Under the pieces are notes generated by a model, which did no database searches, had not been told where the DNA came from, and was given only the letters and a program-made list of their open reading frames with translations. A stretch of 6,101 bases of DNA, taken from assembly GCA_938042265.1 (NCBI GenBank), contig CALIRN010000027.1, positions 1 through 6,101 on the forward strand, given 5' to 3'. Numbering within the stretch: the stretch's first letter is position 1; each line of letters begins with the position of its first letter. The DNA comes from an uncultured Eubacteriaceae bacterium (GTDB lineage Bacteria > Bacillota > Clostridia > Lachnospirales > CAG-274). The position numbers were made by a program, and so were the translations under genes. Below, piece after piece: positions 1 to 5,912 of the stretch.

Positions 1-546
1 AGACAGGGTGAGACGGTTTTTGCCCTGGGATTTTTGAGGATTACCGATTACGGAGTAATTCTTTCCGTTAAGATGGCGGTAAGGCTTATTATGCTTATTA
101 TTGCTTCCTCCGTTATGACTTTGACAACCTCGCCTATTGAGCTTACCGTAGGTATGGAATACCTTTTAAGCCCCTTTAAGAAAATAGGCGTACCTGCACA
201 TGAAATATCAATGATGATGTCCATTGCCTTAAGGTTTATACCTACGCTGATTGAGGAGCTGGATAAAATAAAAAAGGCGCAGATGGCAAGAGGTGCAAGG
301 TTTGATACGGGAAAGCTGACGGAAAGGGCAAAAAGCCTGCTTCCCCTGCTGGTACCTCTTTTTGTATCGGCATTCAGACGTGCCGATGAGCTTGCAATGG
401 CTATGGAGGCACGCTGCTACAGGGGTGATATTAACCGTACCCGAATGAATGAGCCACGCCTTGGCAGAAATGATTATATTACTTTTGTACTTTTTGTAAT
501 GTTTGTGGTTATGGCTTTATTGCTCAGGTTTATATGGGGGGTATGA
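1..546 (+). CDS. ecfT: Energy-coupling factor (ECF) transporter transmembrane protein EcfT, 3' part (5' end outside window)
   Basis: The reading frame is open from base 1 to the TGA at 544-546, giving 181 residues. EcfT is usually about 265 residues, so roughly the first 85 lie upstream; the TTG at 34 is internal and not a start. EcfT is the membrane scaffold that couples two ATPases (EcfA1/A2) to interchangeable substrate-binding S components for vitamin or metal-ion uptake. Visible family marks are the TSPIEL segment (residues 43-48), RFIPTL (78-83), the first coupling signature AQMARGARFD (93-102, ARG at 96-98) and the second, AMEARCYRG (134-142). The two signatures lie in the cytoplasmic coupling helices that contact the ATPases. 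The second has Cys where many homologues have Gly, a variant I believe is common in Clostridia. A hydrophobic helix closes the protein (about 159-177). In Firmicutes ecfA1-ecfA2-ecfT normally precede truA, so ATPase genes are expected just upstream. The substrate cannot be told, because S components are encoded elsewhere. Identification is firm. Confidence 0.93.
   Translation, partial: RQGETVFALGFLRITDYGVILSVKMAVRLIMLIIASSVMTLTTSPIELTVGMEYLLSPFKKIGVPAHEISMMMSIALRFIPTLIEELDKIKKAQMARGARFDTGKLTERAKSLLPLLVPLFVSAFRRADELAMAMEARCYRGDINRTRMNEPRLGRNDYITFVLFVMFVVMALLLRFIWGV
536..541 (+). promoter_or_regulatory. Ribosome binding site for truA (six-G run)
   Basis: Six consecutive G bases overlap the last codons of ecfT and lie 6 bases before the ATG at 548. 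This decides the truA start: an in-frame ATG at 503 would add 15 residues with no family similarity, lies inside ecfT and lacks such a site. Confidence 0.7.
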
Positions 547-547
547 T

Positions 548-1285
548 ATGAAGGTACTGCTTACGGTTGCATATGACGGCAGCGGATATTATGGCTGGCA
601 AAGACAGAAGGATTTTGTAAGCGTGCAGCAAAGGCTTGAGGAGGCATTGTCTGCTTTGCTTAAAAAGGATATAACGGTAAGGGGTGCAAGTCGCACCGAT
701 ACAGGGGTACATTCCCTTGGACAAAGGGCGGTTTTTACCGATGACAGCCTTACAATCCCTGTGGAAAAAATACCCTATGCCGTAAATGGCTTTCTGCCTG
801 ATGATATTGTAATAACAGATGCCGTACGGGTTAATGAGGACTTTCATCCTCAATACAGCGTTACTGATAAAACATATGAATATAAAATTTTAAATGCGGA
901 TTTCAGAAATCCCATGCTTAACAGATATACCGAGTTTGTAAGACCGAGGCTTGATGTTGCCGCTATGCAGGCGGCTTGTCCTTATTTTTTGGGGGAGCAT
1001 GATTTTAAGGCGTTTTGTGCTTCAGGCGGCTCCTCAAAAACCACTGTAAGGTCAATTTACGCTCTTGATGTTACAAAAAACGATGATATAATAACCGTAA
1101 GGATAAACGGCAGCGGATTTTTATACAATATGGTAAGGATTGTGGCAGGTACTCTTGTATATGTGGGGCTTGGCAAGCTTGCCCCTGATGACATGGAGTC
1201 TGTAATTTTGTCCCTTGACAGGACAAGAGCAGGTAAAACCCTTTCACCAAACGGATTGACATTAATGGAGGTTAATTATGAGTGA
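548..1285 (+). CDS. truA: tRNA pseudouridine(38-40) synthase TruA
   Basis: TruA isomerises uridine to pseudouridine at positions 38, 39 and 40 of the tRNA anticodon arm; it is a cytosolic homodimer. From the ATG at 548 the protein has 245 residues, normal for the family. It opens with the typical strand and loop VAYDGSGYYGWQRQ (7-20). The catalytic motif is GASRTDTGVHS (46-56), with the nucleophile Asp51. Further family marks are the Tyr of DKTYEYKI (Tyr110), GEHDFKAF (149-156), the FLYNMVRIVAGTL block (191-203, Arg197), and the C-terminal LSPNGLTLMEVNY (232-244). No catalytic residue is missing. The start is set by a six-G ribosome binding site; the gene begins 1 base after the ecfT stop and its last 8 bases overlap mltG. 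ecfT-truA adjacency is the common Firmicutes arrangement, but there truA is usually followed by rplM-rpsI, whereas here mltG follows. Identification is very sure. Confidence 0.97.
   Translation: MKVLLTVAYDGSGYYGWQRQKDFVSVQQRLEEALSALLKKDITVRGASRTDTGVHSLGQRAVFTDDSLTIPVEKIPYAVNGFLPDDIVITDAVRVNEDFHPQYSVTDKTYEYKILNADFRNPMLNRYTEFVRPRLDVAAMQAACPYFLGEHDFKAFCASGGSSKTTVRSIYALDVTKNDDIITVRINGSGFLYNMVRIVAGTLVYVGLGKLAPDDMESVILSLDRTRAGKTLSPNGLTLMEVNYE
1267..1271 (+). promoter_or_regulatory. Ribosome binding site for mltG, inside the end of truA
   Basis: GGAGG lies 6 bases before the mltG ATG at 1278 and within truA codons. Together with the 8-base overlap of the two genes it indicates coupled translation of mltG with truA, and it supports this start over any later one. 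Confidence 0.8.
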
Positions 1286-2351
1286 TACCAATGAAAAAAA
1301 GCCGAAAACAGGCTTGATAATTTTAATTTGTGTAGTGGTAATAATTGCAGGTGGTGCAATATTCGGTCTTGTTAAATACAAACAGTTTACCTCCTATGAG
1401 GTCAACAGTGCAAAACGCAGGGGCGCAGAGCAGACGGAAATTATCGTTACAATTGAGGACGGAGCCAGTGTAAGGGATATTGCACAGGTTTTGCTGGATA
1501 ACGGCGTAATTGAAAGCAATATGCAGTTTTTATACCTTTGTAAAAGAGACGGCGAGGGTGCAAACTTTCAGCCGGGAGAATACACATTAAATAACTATAT
1601 GGATTTTAATGAAATCTGTGAGGCTCTTGAAAGCGGCAGAAAGGACGATGAACAGATTAAGGTAACAATCAAGGAGGGTGCATGGCTTAAGGAGATAGCC
1701 GCACAGTTTGAGGAAAGCGGTCTTTGCTCTGCACAGGAGTTTATTGAGGAGTGCAACAGCAGGGATTATGACTATGATTTTGTTGCTCAGATACCCGAAA
1801 GGGATAATCTTTTAGAGGGCTATCTGTTCCCCGATACCTATTATTTTTCAACCGATATGACTACTCATGACATAGTAGGTAAAATGCTTGCACGCTTTGA
1901 CGAGGTTTTTGATGTTTCCTTAAGGGGTGGTGCGCAGCTTAACAATATAAGCATTGATGATGCGGTTATTATGGCTTCTCTTGTTGAAAGTGAGGCAAGA
2001 TATCCTGATGACAGAAATAAAATTGCCTCCGTAATTTACAACAGGCTTGAGGCAGGTATGAAACTGCAGATGGATGCCTCCGTTCTATATGCTCTCGGTG
2101 AAAAGAAGGATAGGGTATTATATGCGGATTTAGAGGTTGAGGAGGAGCACAATACCTACTATACCGACGGTCTGCCCATAGGACCTATAGGAAATCCGGG
2201 CAGGGCTTGTCTTGAGGCTGCGGTTGCTCCTGCCGATACGGATTATCTCTATTATGTGGTTGATAATCAGGATACGGGCGAGCATTATTTTACAAATGAC
2301 TATAATGACTTTTTGTCAGCAAGCAGCCGGTACAAAAGCGGACTTGAATAA
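1278..2351 (+). CDS. mltG: Endolytic murein transglycosylase MltG (YceG family)
   Basis: MltG is a membrane-anchored lytic transglycosylase that cuts nascent glycan strands internally, leaving 1,6-anhydro-MurNAc ends, and is thought to terminate glycan polymerisation. The 357-residue protein has a short charged cytosolic N-terminus (1-11), one transmembrane helix (about 12-33), and then an extracellular part. A LysM-like subdomain is suggested by VTIEDGASVRDIAQVLLDNG (residues 57-76), with a second similar segment near 129-160. The catalytic domain shows LLEGYLFPDTYYF (178-190), the active-site segment MASLVESEA (232-240, with Glu237 aligning to the catalytic Glu of ASIVEKE in E. coli MltG), VIYNRLEAGMKLQMDAS (252-268), and the closing YTDGLPIGPIGNPG block (295-308). 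Length is normal and nothing is missing. B. subtilis carries its homologue (yrrL) directly before trmR (yrrM), the same order as here. The gene overlaps truA by 8 bases and ends 13 bases before the methyltransferase gene. Confidence 0.95.
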   Translation: MSDTNEKKPKTGLIILICVVVIIAGGAIFGLVKYKQFTSYEVNSAKRRGAEQTEIIVTIEDGASVRDIAQVLLDNGVIESNMQFLYLCKRDGEGANFQPGEYTLNNYMDFNEICEALESGRKDDEQIKVTIKEGAWLKEIAAQFEESGLCSAQEFIEECNSRDYDYDFVAQIPERDNLLEGYLFPDTYYFSTDMTTHDIVGKMLARFDEVFDVSLRGGAQLNNISIDDAVIMASLVESEARYPDDRNKIASVIYNRLEAGMKLQMDASVLYALGEKKDRVLYADLEVEEEHNTYYTDGLPIGPIGNPGRACLEAAVAPADTDYLYYVVDNQDTGEHYFTNDYNDFLSASSRYKSGLE

Positions 2352-2364
2352 TAAGAGGTAGAGT

Positions 2365-3009
2365 ATGAGTTTTGTTGATAAAAGGCTGGAGGATTATGTA
2401 AGAAATATACAGCCTCTGTGCGGTGGTGAGCTTGGGAGGCTGCAAAAGCAGGCGTATGAGGAGGGATTACCCATCATACCTAATGATGTGGTAAGGCTTA
2501 TAGGTGTACTGCTTGGTATTATGCAGCCGAAAAAAATACTGGAAATAGGTATGGCTGTGGGCTTTTCATCCATATTTATGTCGGACTTTCTTGAGGACGG
2601 CGGCAGTATTACAACAATAGACAGATATCCTTATATGATTGAAAGGGCAAAGGAGAATTTAAAAAAATTCGGCAAAGAGGATATAATCAATCTTATAATC
2701 GGTGATGCCGTTGAGGTAGTAAAAACTCTTAACGGGGAGTATGATGTGGTGTTTATGGACGCCGCAAAGGGCCAGTACATCAATATTCTGCCTGATGTAA
2801 TAAGGCTTACCAGAAAGGGAGGACTTATAATTGCCGATGATATTCTTCAGGAGGGCAGGGTTGCGATGGAGCGCCTTCAAGTGCCGAGACGCCAGCGCAC
2901 AATGCACACCCGACTTAATGAATTTATAGCCGAAATTAGCAACAATGAGCAGTTAAGGAGCAGTATACTTACCGTCGGTGACGGTGTTGCCCTTATCCAA
3001 AAGCTGTAG
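2365..3009 (+). CDS. trmR: SAM-dependent O-methyltransferase, probable tRNA 5-hydroxyuridine(34) methyltransferase TrmR
   Basis: This is a 214-residue Rossmann-fold methyltransferase of the COMT-like family 3. The SAM-binding motif I is ILEIGMAVGFSS (58-69), followed by the acidic strand end ITTIDRYP (82-89, Asp86) and the MIERAKENLKKFG helix (91-103). The divalent-metal ligands of the family map to Asp132 in FMDAAKGQY (130-138) and to Asp158-Asp159 in IIADDILQEG (155-164). The family's third ligand is usually Asn, so Asp159 is a possible variation. The C-terminus SILTVGDGVALIQK (200-213) is typical. By sequence alone it is an O-methyltransferase of unknown substrate. The specific call comes from context: in B. 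subtilis TrmR (YrrM), encoded between mltG and the U32 hydroxylase genes, methylates 5-hydroxyuridine at tRNA wobble position 34 to 5-methoxyuridine, and the same flanking genes are present here. A ribosome binding site AGAGGT (2354-2359) precedes the ATG at 2365. A small-molecule catechol-type substrate is the alternative. Confidence 0.85.
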   Translation: MSFVDKRLEDYVRNIQPLCGGELGRLQKQAYEEGLPIIPNDVVRLIGVLLGIMQPKKILEIGMAVGFSSIFMSDFLEDGGSITTIDRYPYMIERAKENLKKFGKEDIINLIIGDAVEVVKTLNGEYDVVFMDAAKGQYINILPDVIRLTRKGGLIIADDILQEGRVAMERLQVPRRQRTMHTRLNEFIAEISNNEQLRSSILTVGDGVALIQKL

Positions 3010-3010
3010 T

Positions 3011-3016
3011 GAGGTG
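3011..3016 (+). promoter_or_regulatory. Ribosome binding site for trhP
   Basis: GAGGTG stands 6 bases before the ATG at 3023 and just after the trmR stop (3007-3009). It selects this start: the frame is open back to an ATG at 2978, but that would overlap trmR and add 15 residues (MTVLPLSKSCSEVNT) that do not resemble the family N-terminus. Confidence 0.75.
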
Positions 3017-3022
3017 AATACA

Positions 3023-4267
3023 ATGGGTAGAAAAATTGAATTGCTTGCACCGGCAGGCGATTTGGAAAAACTTAAAATTGCCGTTTTATACGGTGCCGAT
3101 GCGGTATATCTGGGCGGCACCAGCTTCAGCCTGAGGGCAAAGGCAAAAAACTTTGATACCAAACAGATGAGAGAGGGTATTGAGTTTGCTCACGCTCACG
3201 GCACAAAGGTTTATGTTACCTGCAATATTTTTGCTCACAATGAGGACTTTGACAAAATGGCTGACTACTTTAGGGAGCTTTATGAGCTTGGTGCGGATGC
3301 CATACTTGTTGCCGACCCTGGCGTGTTTGCTTTGGCAAGAAAAACCGTCCCCGATTTGGATGTGCATATAAGTACCCAGGCAAACAATACCAATTATCAT
3401 ACCGCTCTTTTCTGGAGAGAGCTTGGTGCAAAGCGTATTGTAATGGCAAGAGAGCTGTCTTTGAGAGAAATTAAGGAAATATCCCGTAATATACCGGAGG
3501 ATTTGGAGATTGAGGCATTTGTCCACGGTGCTATGTGTATCTCCTACTCGGGCAGATGTCTTTTAAGCAATTATCTCTCAGGCAGAGATGCAAATAAGGG
3601 TGCCTGCTCACATCCCTGCAGGTGGGAGTATTTTGTTACGGAAAAAAGCAGATCCGGTGAGTATATGCCTATTGTTGAGGAGGACCGTGGCACATATATT
3701 TTTAACTCAAAGGATTTGTGTATGATAAACCATATTCCCGAGCTTATTGACGCAGGCATAATGAGCCTTAAAATTGAAGGCAGAATTAAAACAGCCTTTT
3801 ATGTTGGCACGGTTGTAAGGGTGTACAGAGAGGCGATAGATGATTATCTTAAATCCCCTGAGCTGTATGAAAGCAAAAAGGATTATTACATTGAGGAGGT
3901 TGCTAAGGCAAGCTACAGGGGCTTTACAACAGGCTTTTATTACGGTAAGCCTGACCAAAACGAGCAGATTTATACAACAAGCTCATATATACGCACCTAT
4001 GATTTTATCGGTATGGTTAAGGAGTATGACAATGAAAGCGGTTTTGCAGTTATTGAACAGCGCAATAAATTTGTCACAGGTGATCAGGTTGAATTTATAT
4101 CGCCTAATGCAGGTATTGTAAGGCAGACCGTTAAGGAAATGTATACACTTGATGGTGAAAAAGCAGAGGAGGCACCTCACCCACAGCAGCTTTTAAGGGT
4201 CAAAGTCGACGCTCCCGTTAAGCCCTTTGATATGATGCGTAAGGAATCTGTAGAAACGGGGGATTAA
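3023..4267 (+). CDS. trhP: Peptidase U32-family protein, probable prephenate-dependent tRNA uridine(34) hydroxylase TrhP
   Basis: The 414-residue protein begins with the family's KIELLAPAGDLEKLKIAV strand-helix (4-21) and GADAVYLGG (25-33). It contains a complete U32 signature at 164-182 (EAFVHGAMC, then GRCLLS). Cys172, Cys179, Cys195 and Cys233 match in spacing the four iron-sulfur ligands described for the relative UbiU, so a [4Fe-4S] cluster is likely; Cys199 in ACSHPCRW is a further conserved cysteine. After the barrel-like core comes a C-terminal beta-rich region (about 325-405). Despite the name, tested homologues are not clearly proteases: TrhP (E. coli YegQ, B. subtilis YrrN/YrrO) hydroxylates wobble U34 of tRNA using prephenate, and the product is methylated by TrmR in B. 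subtilis. The adjacent trmR supports that role. B. subtilis has two U32 genes here; this window has one, of the longer YrrO-like size. A collagenase-type peptidase annotation is likely to be misleading. The gene begins 13 bases after trmR and ends 1 base before the S8 protease gene. Confidence 0.88.
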   Translation: MGRKIELLAPAGDLEKLKIAVLYGADAVYLGGTSFSLRAKAKNFDTKQMREGIEFAHAHGTKVYVTCNIFAHNEDFDKMADYFRELYELGADAILVADPGVFALARKTVPDLDVHISTQANNTNYHTALFWRELGAKRIVMARELSLREIKEISRNIPEDLEIEAFVHGAMCISYSGRCLLSNYLSGRDANKGACSHPCRWEYFVTEKSRSGEYMPIVEEDRGTYIFNSKDLCMINHIPELIDAGIMSLKIEGRIKTAFYVGTVVRVYREAIDDYLKSPELYESKKDYYIEEVAKASYRGFTTGFYYGKPDQNEQIYTTSSYIRTYDFIGMVKEYDNESGFAVIEQRNKFVTGDQVEFISPNAGIVRQTVKEMYTLDGEKAEEAPHPQQLLRVKVDAPVKPFDMMRKESVETGD

Positions 4268-4268
4268 T

Positions 4269-5717
4269 ATGAAAAAATCTATTCTTATATTTATTATTAT
4301 GCTGCTGTTATACTGTACTCCCGTATTAGCTGCCGACTATATAGTTACCGTTAATGAGGGTGCAGATATAACAGGGTACGATTTGGAGCCCGTTTTTGAG
4401 GAAATAGGACTGTATCTTACTGATGAGGCAACGGCAGAGCAACTTTATGAAAGGGGAATTGCAAAAGCAATAACCGAGGATAAGCCTCTTGTACTGCCCG
4501 ATACGGATGACCTGCTTCAGGTTGAGGATACAGGTGGCAGCCTTGCGGCCATGTCGGCAGATTATAACGATACCTATTACAGTGAGGAAATCTATTTTGA
4601 ACAAATGGGAATAAAGAATTACATTGATACTTATAATCCAAGTGGTCAGGTACGTATTGCAGTAATTGATACAGGTGTAAACAGAGAGCATCAGGATTTT
4701 GCAAATGCCAATATTGAAACAGGCTATAATTTTGTTACAAACTCAACTGATACCGAGGATTTGTACAGACACGGCACAATGGTTACAAGCCTTATAGCTG
4801 CAGGTGCAAATGACGGAGTGGGAGTTGCGGGCATTGCTCCGAATGCAACCATTGTCCCTCTTGTTGCAATGACTAAGGTTAACGGAGAAGCAGCAGGTAC
4901 TGCCGCACATCTTTTGCTTGCAATAAGGGCGGCGGTGGATACCTATGACTGCAAAATTATTACAACCTCGCTGGGTGTTACCGCAGGCTATTCCGAAATA
5001 AATATGGCGGTAAGGTATGCCACGGGCAAGGGCGTTATTGTAATATCGGCGGCGGGTAACAGCGGTGCGGATTCTGACAGTACGGTTGCGTCAGAACTCA
5101 GCTATCCCGCATCAAGTCCGGGTGCCATAAGTGTCGGTGCAACAGATAAATATTACAACAGAGCCTCATATTCACAAAAAAATGAAAGAGTGGATGTTGT
5201 TGCATTCGGCGGAACACTTACAATGCCCTCAAACAGCGGTACGGCAGTATACGCAAAGGCAAACGGCACTTCCTTTTCAGCCCCTGTTGTAGCGGGAATG
5301 ACGGCACTTTTTGTATCAAATCATCCCGATATTACTCCAAAGGAATACAGAGCTGTTTTAAGAGGCGCAGCTATGGATATAGGTGATTTGGGGAGCGGTG
5401 ATTTTATGGGCTGTGGAATGCCTGACTGTATGGCTATGGAACGGCTGTATAATGACAGCAATCATATTTTTATAGCTCCTATTTATGGCGATACGGACAA
5501 AAATATAAAGCTTATGTCAGATGGCACGGTAAATGAGGCTGTTCTGGTTTCTGTTTATATGAAAAACGGCATTGTAATAAAACACAGATTTGACGAGCTT
5601 ATCTTTGATACGGATAATCTTGCTTACGTAAGCGGAGAGGCGTTGGATTATACTGTGCGGTACTTTGTTATAGACAGCCTTGATAATATGCAAAGTCTGT
5701 CATTGGTATCGGAATAG
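4269..5717 (+). CDS. Secreted subtilisin-like serine protease (peptidase S8)
   Basis: The 482-residue protein has a Sec signal peptide (Lys2-3, hydrophobic core 4-17, probable cleavage after Ala21 in PVLA-AD). Cys16 follows Tyr, which does not fit a lipobox, so it is probably not a lipoprotein. Residues 22 to about 100 are an acidic stretch likely to act as propeptide, possibly I9-like (DYIVTVNEG, 23-31). The catalytic domain (about 105-395) carries all three S8 signatures: Asp134 in IAVIDTGV, His168 in HGTMVTSLI, and Ser335 in NGTSFSAPVVAG. Asn264 in SAAGNSG is the oxyanion-hole residue. The last 85 residues (398-482) are not clearly part of the protease fold and look beta-rich; I see no sorting motif, S-layer repeat or closing transmembrane helix, so the enzyme is probably released or held non-covalently. 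Substrate unknown. A run of five G bases (4258-4262) serves as ribosome binding site within the end of trhP, and only 1 base separates the two genes. It is very probably the last gene of the operon, since structured non-coding DNA and a new promoter follow. Confidence 0.93.
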   Translation: MKKSILIFIIMLLLYCTPVLAADYIVTVNEGADITGYDLEPVFEEIGLYLTDEATAEQLYERGIAKAITEDKPLVLPDTDDLLQVEDTGGSLAAMSADYNDTYYSEEIYFEQMGIKNYIDTYNPSGQVRIAVIDTGVNREHQDFANANIETGYNFVTNSTDTEDLYRHGTMVTSLIAAGANDGVGVAGIAPNATIVPLVAMTKVNGEAAGTAAHLLLAIRAAVDTYDCKIITTSLGVTAGYSEINMAVRYATGKGVIVISAAGNSGADSDSTVASELSYPASSPGAISVGATDKYYNRASYSQKNERVDVVAFGGTLTMPSNSGTAVYAKANGTSFSAPVVAGMTALFVSNHPDITPKEYRAVLRGAAMDIGDLGSGDFMGCGMPDCMAMERLYNDSNHIFIAPIYGDTDKNIKLMSDGTVNEAVLVSVYMKNGIVIKHRFDELIFDTDNLAYVSGEALDYTVRYFVIDSLDNMQSLSLVSE

Positions 5718-5719
5718 TC

Positions 5720-5750
5720 AATGGTATACGTATCAAATGCGTTATACATT
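5720..5750 (+). repeat. Imperfect inverted repeat just after the protease stop codon
   Basis: AATG (5720-5723), TAT (5725-5727) and ACG (5728-5730) can pair with CGT (5740-5742), ATA (5744-5746) and CATT (5747-5750). This makes a 10-pair stem with one bulged base on each arm (G5724, T5743) and a 9-base loop. It begins 3 bases after the stop codon. It is AT-rich and followed by six A bases rather than T bases, so on the + strand it is not a standard intrinsic terminator. It could protect a transcript 3' end or be a protein-binding dyad, or it may be chance in AT-rich DNA. Confidence 0.35.
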
Positions 5751-5782
5751 AAAAAACGATGGCTGTCCTTACCGAATGCAGG

Positions 5783-5820
5783 AGTAAGCAACCTCCGCCT
5801 AAAAAGACGGAGAACTTACT
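5783..5820 (+). other. Two-tier RNA hairpin candidate in the intergenic region
   Basis: An outer stem AGTAAG (5783-5788) with CTTACT (5815-5820) encloses a small internal loop and an inner stem CTCCG (5793-5797) with CGGAG (5808-5812), closed by a 10-base loop. No T-tract follows, so this is not a canonical intrinsic terminator. Competing pairings exist: GTAAG (5784-5788) can also pair with CTTAC at 5768-5772, and AACCT (5790-5794) with AGGTT (5825-5829), each incompatible with the two-tier form. The structure lies upstream of the candidate promoter at 5848-5876, so it would belong to the 3' end of the protease transcript, or to a longer read-through leader of the next gene. It matches no riboswitch class I can name. 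No folding energy was computed. Confidence 0.5.
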
Positions 5821-5847
5821 ATATAGGTTAAAATATTCAAAAACATA

Positions 5848-5876
5848 TTGATTTTTGACAAAATAATGTGTACAAT
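5848..5876 (+). promoter_or_regulatory. Candidate sigma-A-type promoter for the downstream secreted-protein gene
   Basis: A -35 hexamer TTGATT (5848-5853) and a -10 hexamer TACAAT (5871-5876) are separated by exactly 17 bases in an AT-rich stretch, matching the housekeeping consensus at 4 and 5 of 6 positions. Transcription would start near 5883 and leave a leader of about 30 bases before the ATG at 5913. A perfect TTGACA (5855-5860) overlaps the spacer but is only 10 bases from TACAAT; its best partner at 17-18 bases (TTTGTA or TTGTAT, 5878-5884) is poor. Confidence 0.6.
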
Positions 5877-5898
5877 ATTTGTATATAAATTTATTTTT

Positions 5899-5903
5899 GG
5901 AGG
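5899..5903 (+). promoter_or_regulatory. Ribosome binding site for the 3'-terminal gene
   Basis: GGAGG lies 9 bases before the ATG at 5913, which begins a clear signal peptide. It is the only plausible start in this frame. Confidence 0.85.
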
Positions 5904-5912
5904 TATTATCTA

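Noticed and set aside
34..36. TTG as start codon of EcfT
   Set aside because: The frame is open upstream to base 1 with family-like sequence, and the protein would be far shorter than normal EcfT; it is an internal Leu codon of a truncated gene.
3086..3526. Minus-strand open frame of 146 codons inside trhP
   Set aside because: It is a shadow of the trhP coding frame: no recognisable domain, cysteine-rich random composition, and the opposite strand holds a complete conserved gene.
3840..4121. Plus-strand alternate-frame open frame of 93 codons within trhP
   Set aside because: It lies entirely inside the conserved trhP frame and has no ribosome binding site or recognisable product.
4326..4704. 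Two overlapping minus-strand open frames (121 and 95 codons) under the protease gene
   Set aside because: Both are antisense to a well-supported S8 protease and have low-complexity products with no recognisable features.
5751..5788. Minus-strand intrinsic terminator (CTTAC/GTAAG stem then T6)
   Set aside because: The six T bases on the minus strand lie 11 bases beyond the stem rather than directly after it, and no minus-strand gene ends here.
5757..5829. Possible c-di-GMP-I (GEMM) riboswitch
   Set aside because: The stretch ATGGCTGTCCTTACCGAA vaguely recalls the 3' end of that aptamer, but the diagnostic GGGCAAACC and GGACGCAAAGCC elements that should precede it are absent, and the likely promoter of the next gene is downstream.
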